Source: Adhaeribacter radiodurans
GTDB taxonomy: Bacteria; Bacteroidota; Bacteroidia; Cytophagales; Hymenobacteraceae
DNA length: 64,000 bases
Assembly (NCBI RefSeq): GCF_014075995.1
Contig: NZ_CP055153.1
Span: 4,774,001 to 4,838,000 of the forward strand
Reading direction: 5' to 3'
Part shown: positions 62,513-64,000 of the stretch, one piece after another
Position numbering within the stretch: position 1 is the first letter of the stretch
Layout of the letters: each line of letters starts with the position of its first letter
The notes under the pieces: generated by a model
What the model was told of the DNA's origin: nothing
Seen by the model: the letters and a program-made list of their open reading frames with translations, nothing else
Database searches by the model: none
Position numbers and translations under genes: made by a program

Positions 62513-62794
62513 TCACAAACAATGGCGATAGTTACTTAGCTCTTTTAAAATAGTATCTTGCCGGTTGGTGGCACCTTTAATCTGAACGTTAATAGCATCT
62601 CTATCAGCTCCCTGGGCATTTGGCAATTGGGCTTGCAAAGTACTTACTTCGGTTTCAATAGCCTCTACTTGCTGAATTAAACCATTGATATAAGAAGGAT
62701 TGGGACAGTCAACTTGAGGAGCATCATCTTCGGAACAGCCGTTGGTGAATACTAAAATAGCAAAAAGCGCCGTAAAAGTTAGAAATCGTAGCAT
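62513..62794 (-). CDS. Small lipoprotein with coiled-coil
   Basis: 93 residues from the ATG at 62794; a TTG three codons earlier is in frame. The lipobox is FTNGC (Cys 20), preceded by a hydrophobic signal (FLTFTALFAILVF). The mature chain is Asp/Gln/Glu-rich with heptads (LIQQVEAIETEVSTLQAQL) and ends YRHCL. It has no known domain. It lies between the HD gene and lpxD on the opposite strand. Confidence 0.65.
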   Translation of the reverse strand: MLRFLTFTALFAILVFTNGCSEDDAPQVDCPNPSYINGLIQQVEAIETEVSTLQAQLPNAQGADRDAINVQIKGATNRQDTILKELSNYRHCL

Positions 62795-62803
62795 GTAACT
62801 CAA

Positions 62804-63182
62804 ATATAATAATAGTTTGGCTGGCGTAATTTACTTTAAAATAGCAAGCAATTTTTAAATTTTACAACCAGATTACCTTGCCCCGAAAGGGGTTTTTAAA
62901 TGCTGGCTTTGTTTCACCTGGCCTAAACGTGCTTTCTTTCTTCTTTCAGAAAACAAGATTTATGTTCCTTAATTGCATCGTAAATGAAGCTTTATTTATT
63001 TTTGCACCTTTCTTTTTTACTGTATTAACTCCAAAATATACCAGCCCTCTTTCTTAAAATAGAGAAATTAAATAATTGTTTCTGCTTATTTAAGGAATCT
63101 TTATTAGAGATTTCACAACAATATTACCTTTGCTACCCCAAAGAAATCGCACTTTAATTAAATTCTTTATTAATTTTGGCGC
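62804..63182. other. lpxD promoter region
   Basis: 379 bases between the lipoprotein gene and lpxD, divergent. It contains several TAnnTTTG-like elements (TATTTTTG at 62997, TACCTTTG at 63125, TAATTTTG near the start), the best-formed being listed separately. No repeat or frame. Confidence 0.45.
63125..63132 (+). promoter_or_regulatory. Candidate Bacteroidota -7 element for lpxD
   Basis: TACCTTTG matches the TAnnTTTG consensus exactly and sits about 50 bases before the lpxD ATG. No good -33 TTTG partner is seen, so it is tentative. Confidence 0.45.
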
Positions 63183-64000
63183 ATGAAATTCACCATCGGA
63201 CAAATAGCTGAGTTATTAGGAGGAACAGTAGAAGGCAATGCAGCAGCTTCCGTTTACAAACTAGAGAAAATTGAAGAAGCCCGGGAAGGTTCCCTGGCTT
63301 TTTTATCTAATCTTAAATACGAGCACTATTTATACACTACTCAGGCCACAGCGGTAATTGTAGCCCATTCCCTGGTTTTAAAGCAGCCTACTGCAGCATC
63401 CCTGATCCGGGTAGAAGATCCGTATCTGAGTTTCACGCGCTTGCTGGAAGAATACCAGAAAGCCAAAGGGCGTTTACTGCAAGGGGTAGAAGAACCTAGT
63501 TTTATGGGGGAAAATGTAACTATCGGCGAAGCGCATTACCGGGGTGCTTTCTCGTATATTGGCCACAATTGCCAAATTGGGAAAAATGTACGCATTTACC
63601 CGCAGGCTTACATTGGCGATAACGTGGTTATTGGCGATAGTACCATAATTTTTGCCGGTGCCAAAATTTACGCCGATACCGTTATTGGTAACAATTGTAT
63701 TATTCATGCGGGGGTGGTAATTGGTAGTCCGGGTTTTGGTTTTGCCTTGCAAAAAGACGGCACTTACCGCGACATTCCGCAACTAGGTAATGTTATTTTA
63801 GAAGATAACGTAAATGTAGGAGCGAATACTACGATTGATTGCGCTACCATGGGCTCTACCATTATCCGGGAAGGTACCAAAATAGATAATCTGGTAATGC
63901 TGGCTCATAACGTAGAGGTAGGTCGCCATACGGTTATTGCGGCCCAAACCGGAATCTCCGGCTCTGCTAAAATTGGCGATAATTGCGTATTGGCTGGACA
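63183..64000 (+). CDS. lpxD: UDP-3-O-acylglucosamine N-acyltransferase LpxD (5' part; continues past the window)
   Basis: 272 complete codons visible, running off the window's right end. MKFTIGQIAELLGGTVEGNA begins the N-terminal uridine-binding domain, with LSNLKYEHYLYTTQATAVIV conserved. From about residue 105 hexapeptide repeats appear (IGHNCQIGKNVRIYPQAYIG, NNCIIHAGVVIGSPGFGFAL). Strong LpxD segments are GSPGFGFA, GANTTIDCATMG and NLVMLAHNVEVG. It adds the N-linked acyl chain in lipid A synthesis, following LpxC. In Bacteroidota lpxC-fabZ and lpxA often follow, outside this window. Total length expected near 340 residues. Confidence 0.93.
   Translation, partial: MKFTIGQIAELLGGTVEGNAAASVYKLEKIEEAREGSLAFLSNLKYEHYLYTTQATAVIVAHSLVLKQPTAASLIRVEDPYLSFTRLLEEYQKAKGRLLQGVEEPSFMGENVTIGEAHYRGAFSYIGHNCQIGKNVRIYPQAYIGDNVVIGDSTIIFAGAKIYADTVIGNNCIIHAGVVIGSPGFGFALQKDGTYRDIPQLGNVILEDNVNVGANTTIDCATMGSTIIREGTKIDNLVMLAHNVEVGRHTVIAAQTGISGSAKIGDNCVLAG

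Noticed and set aside
1-64000. CRISPR arrays, phage modules, tRNA or rRNA genes
   Set aside because: No regularly spaced repeats, no phage structural genes, no tRNA cloverleaf with a CCA-like end and no rRNA segments were recognised by eye.

Overview
The window is a stretch of chromosome from a Bacteroidota bacterium. The best fit is the Cytophagales, family Hymenobacteraceae (Adhaeribacter/Pontibacter-like); the phylum is well supported, the family is my inference. Evidence for the phylum: a PorX-type regulator of the type IX secretion system (T9SS), a protein with a T9SS C-terminal sorting domain, a TonB-dependent receptor with a carboxypeptidase-regulatory-like N-terminus, sigma/anti-sigma pairs, a NagB-PIG-L fusion, DUF5916, DUF4097 and DUF4331 proteins, a TAnnTTTG promoter, AT-rich spacers and weak ribosome binding sites. 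I see no phage, CRISPR array, rRNA or tRNA. About 50 genes are supported, most of them housekeeping or envelope functions.

Layout. 0.2-1.6 kb: an ECF sigma factor and a TPR-containing membrane anti-sigma-like protein. 1.8-5.8 kb: a DUF5916 outer-membrane barrel and two tandem secreted two-domain lipocalin-like paralogues. 6.3-15.4 kb: FabG, a secreted ABM-domain protein, a VWA membrane protein, a LolD-like ATPase, PnuC, an SpmA-SpmB-type fusion and a PBP4-type D-Ala-D-Ala carboxypeptidase. 15.4-20.2 kb: a BioF-like PLP enzyme, a GNAT protein, and the radical SAM plus TIGR03915 putative DNA-repair pair. 20.4-25.9 kb: a BamA/TamA-like barrel, then sigma factor, HEAT-repeat anti-sigma-like protein and two DUF4097-type proteins, with a broken S51 peptidase fragment between the last two. 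26.8-33.9 kb: a probable envelope/uptake cluster of a T9SS-exported DUF4331 protein, a TPR protein, a small Cys/His-containing exported protein and a TonB receptor. 34-39 kb: cupin and AraC regulator (divergent), a CvfB-like S1 protein and a CE15-like esterase. 39.5-47.6 kb: an IS3 OrfA remnant, a PHP-like metallohydrolase, NagB-PIG-L, a ROK regulator and an AGE-family epimerase, suggesting amino-sugar and carbohydrate use. 48-54.7 kb: PhyH, VOC and NTF2-like proteins, a compatible-solute ABC transporter and a LytS/LytTR two-component pair. 55.6-64 kb: a dioxygenase, YceI, OsmC, the ald-tsaE-porX operon, an HD phosphohydrolase, a small lipoprotein and the 5' part of lpxD.

Two things stand out. 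First, the substrate-binding half of the osmoprotectant permease fusion (51182-52765) has its two lobes in swapped order compared with the OpuCC/OsmF type, so it appears circularly permuted. Second, the spacers carry two families of structured palindromic repeats. Family 1 has a short outer hairpin and a long inner hairpin, and occurs as inverted pairs (10.0-10.6 kb and 25.9-26.5 kb), as a single copy (45.6 kb) and as a collapsed mini-pair (52.8 kb). Family 2 is a roughly 135-140 bp inverted repeat with three copies (12.2, 29.3 and 39.2 kb). No mobilising enzyme for either family lies in the window. All family assignments come from reading the sequence; no database search was run.
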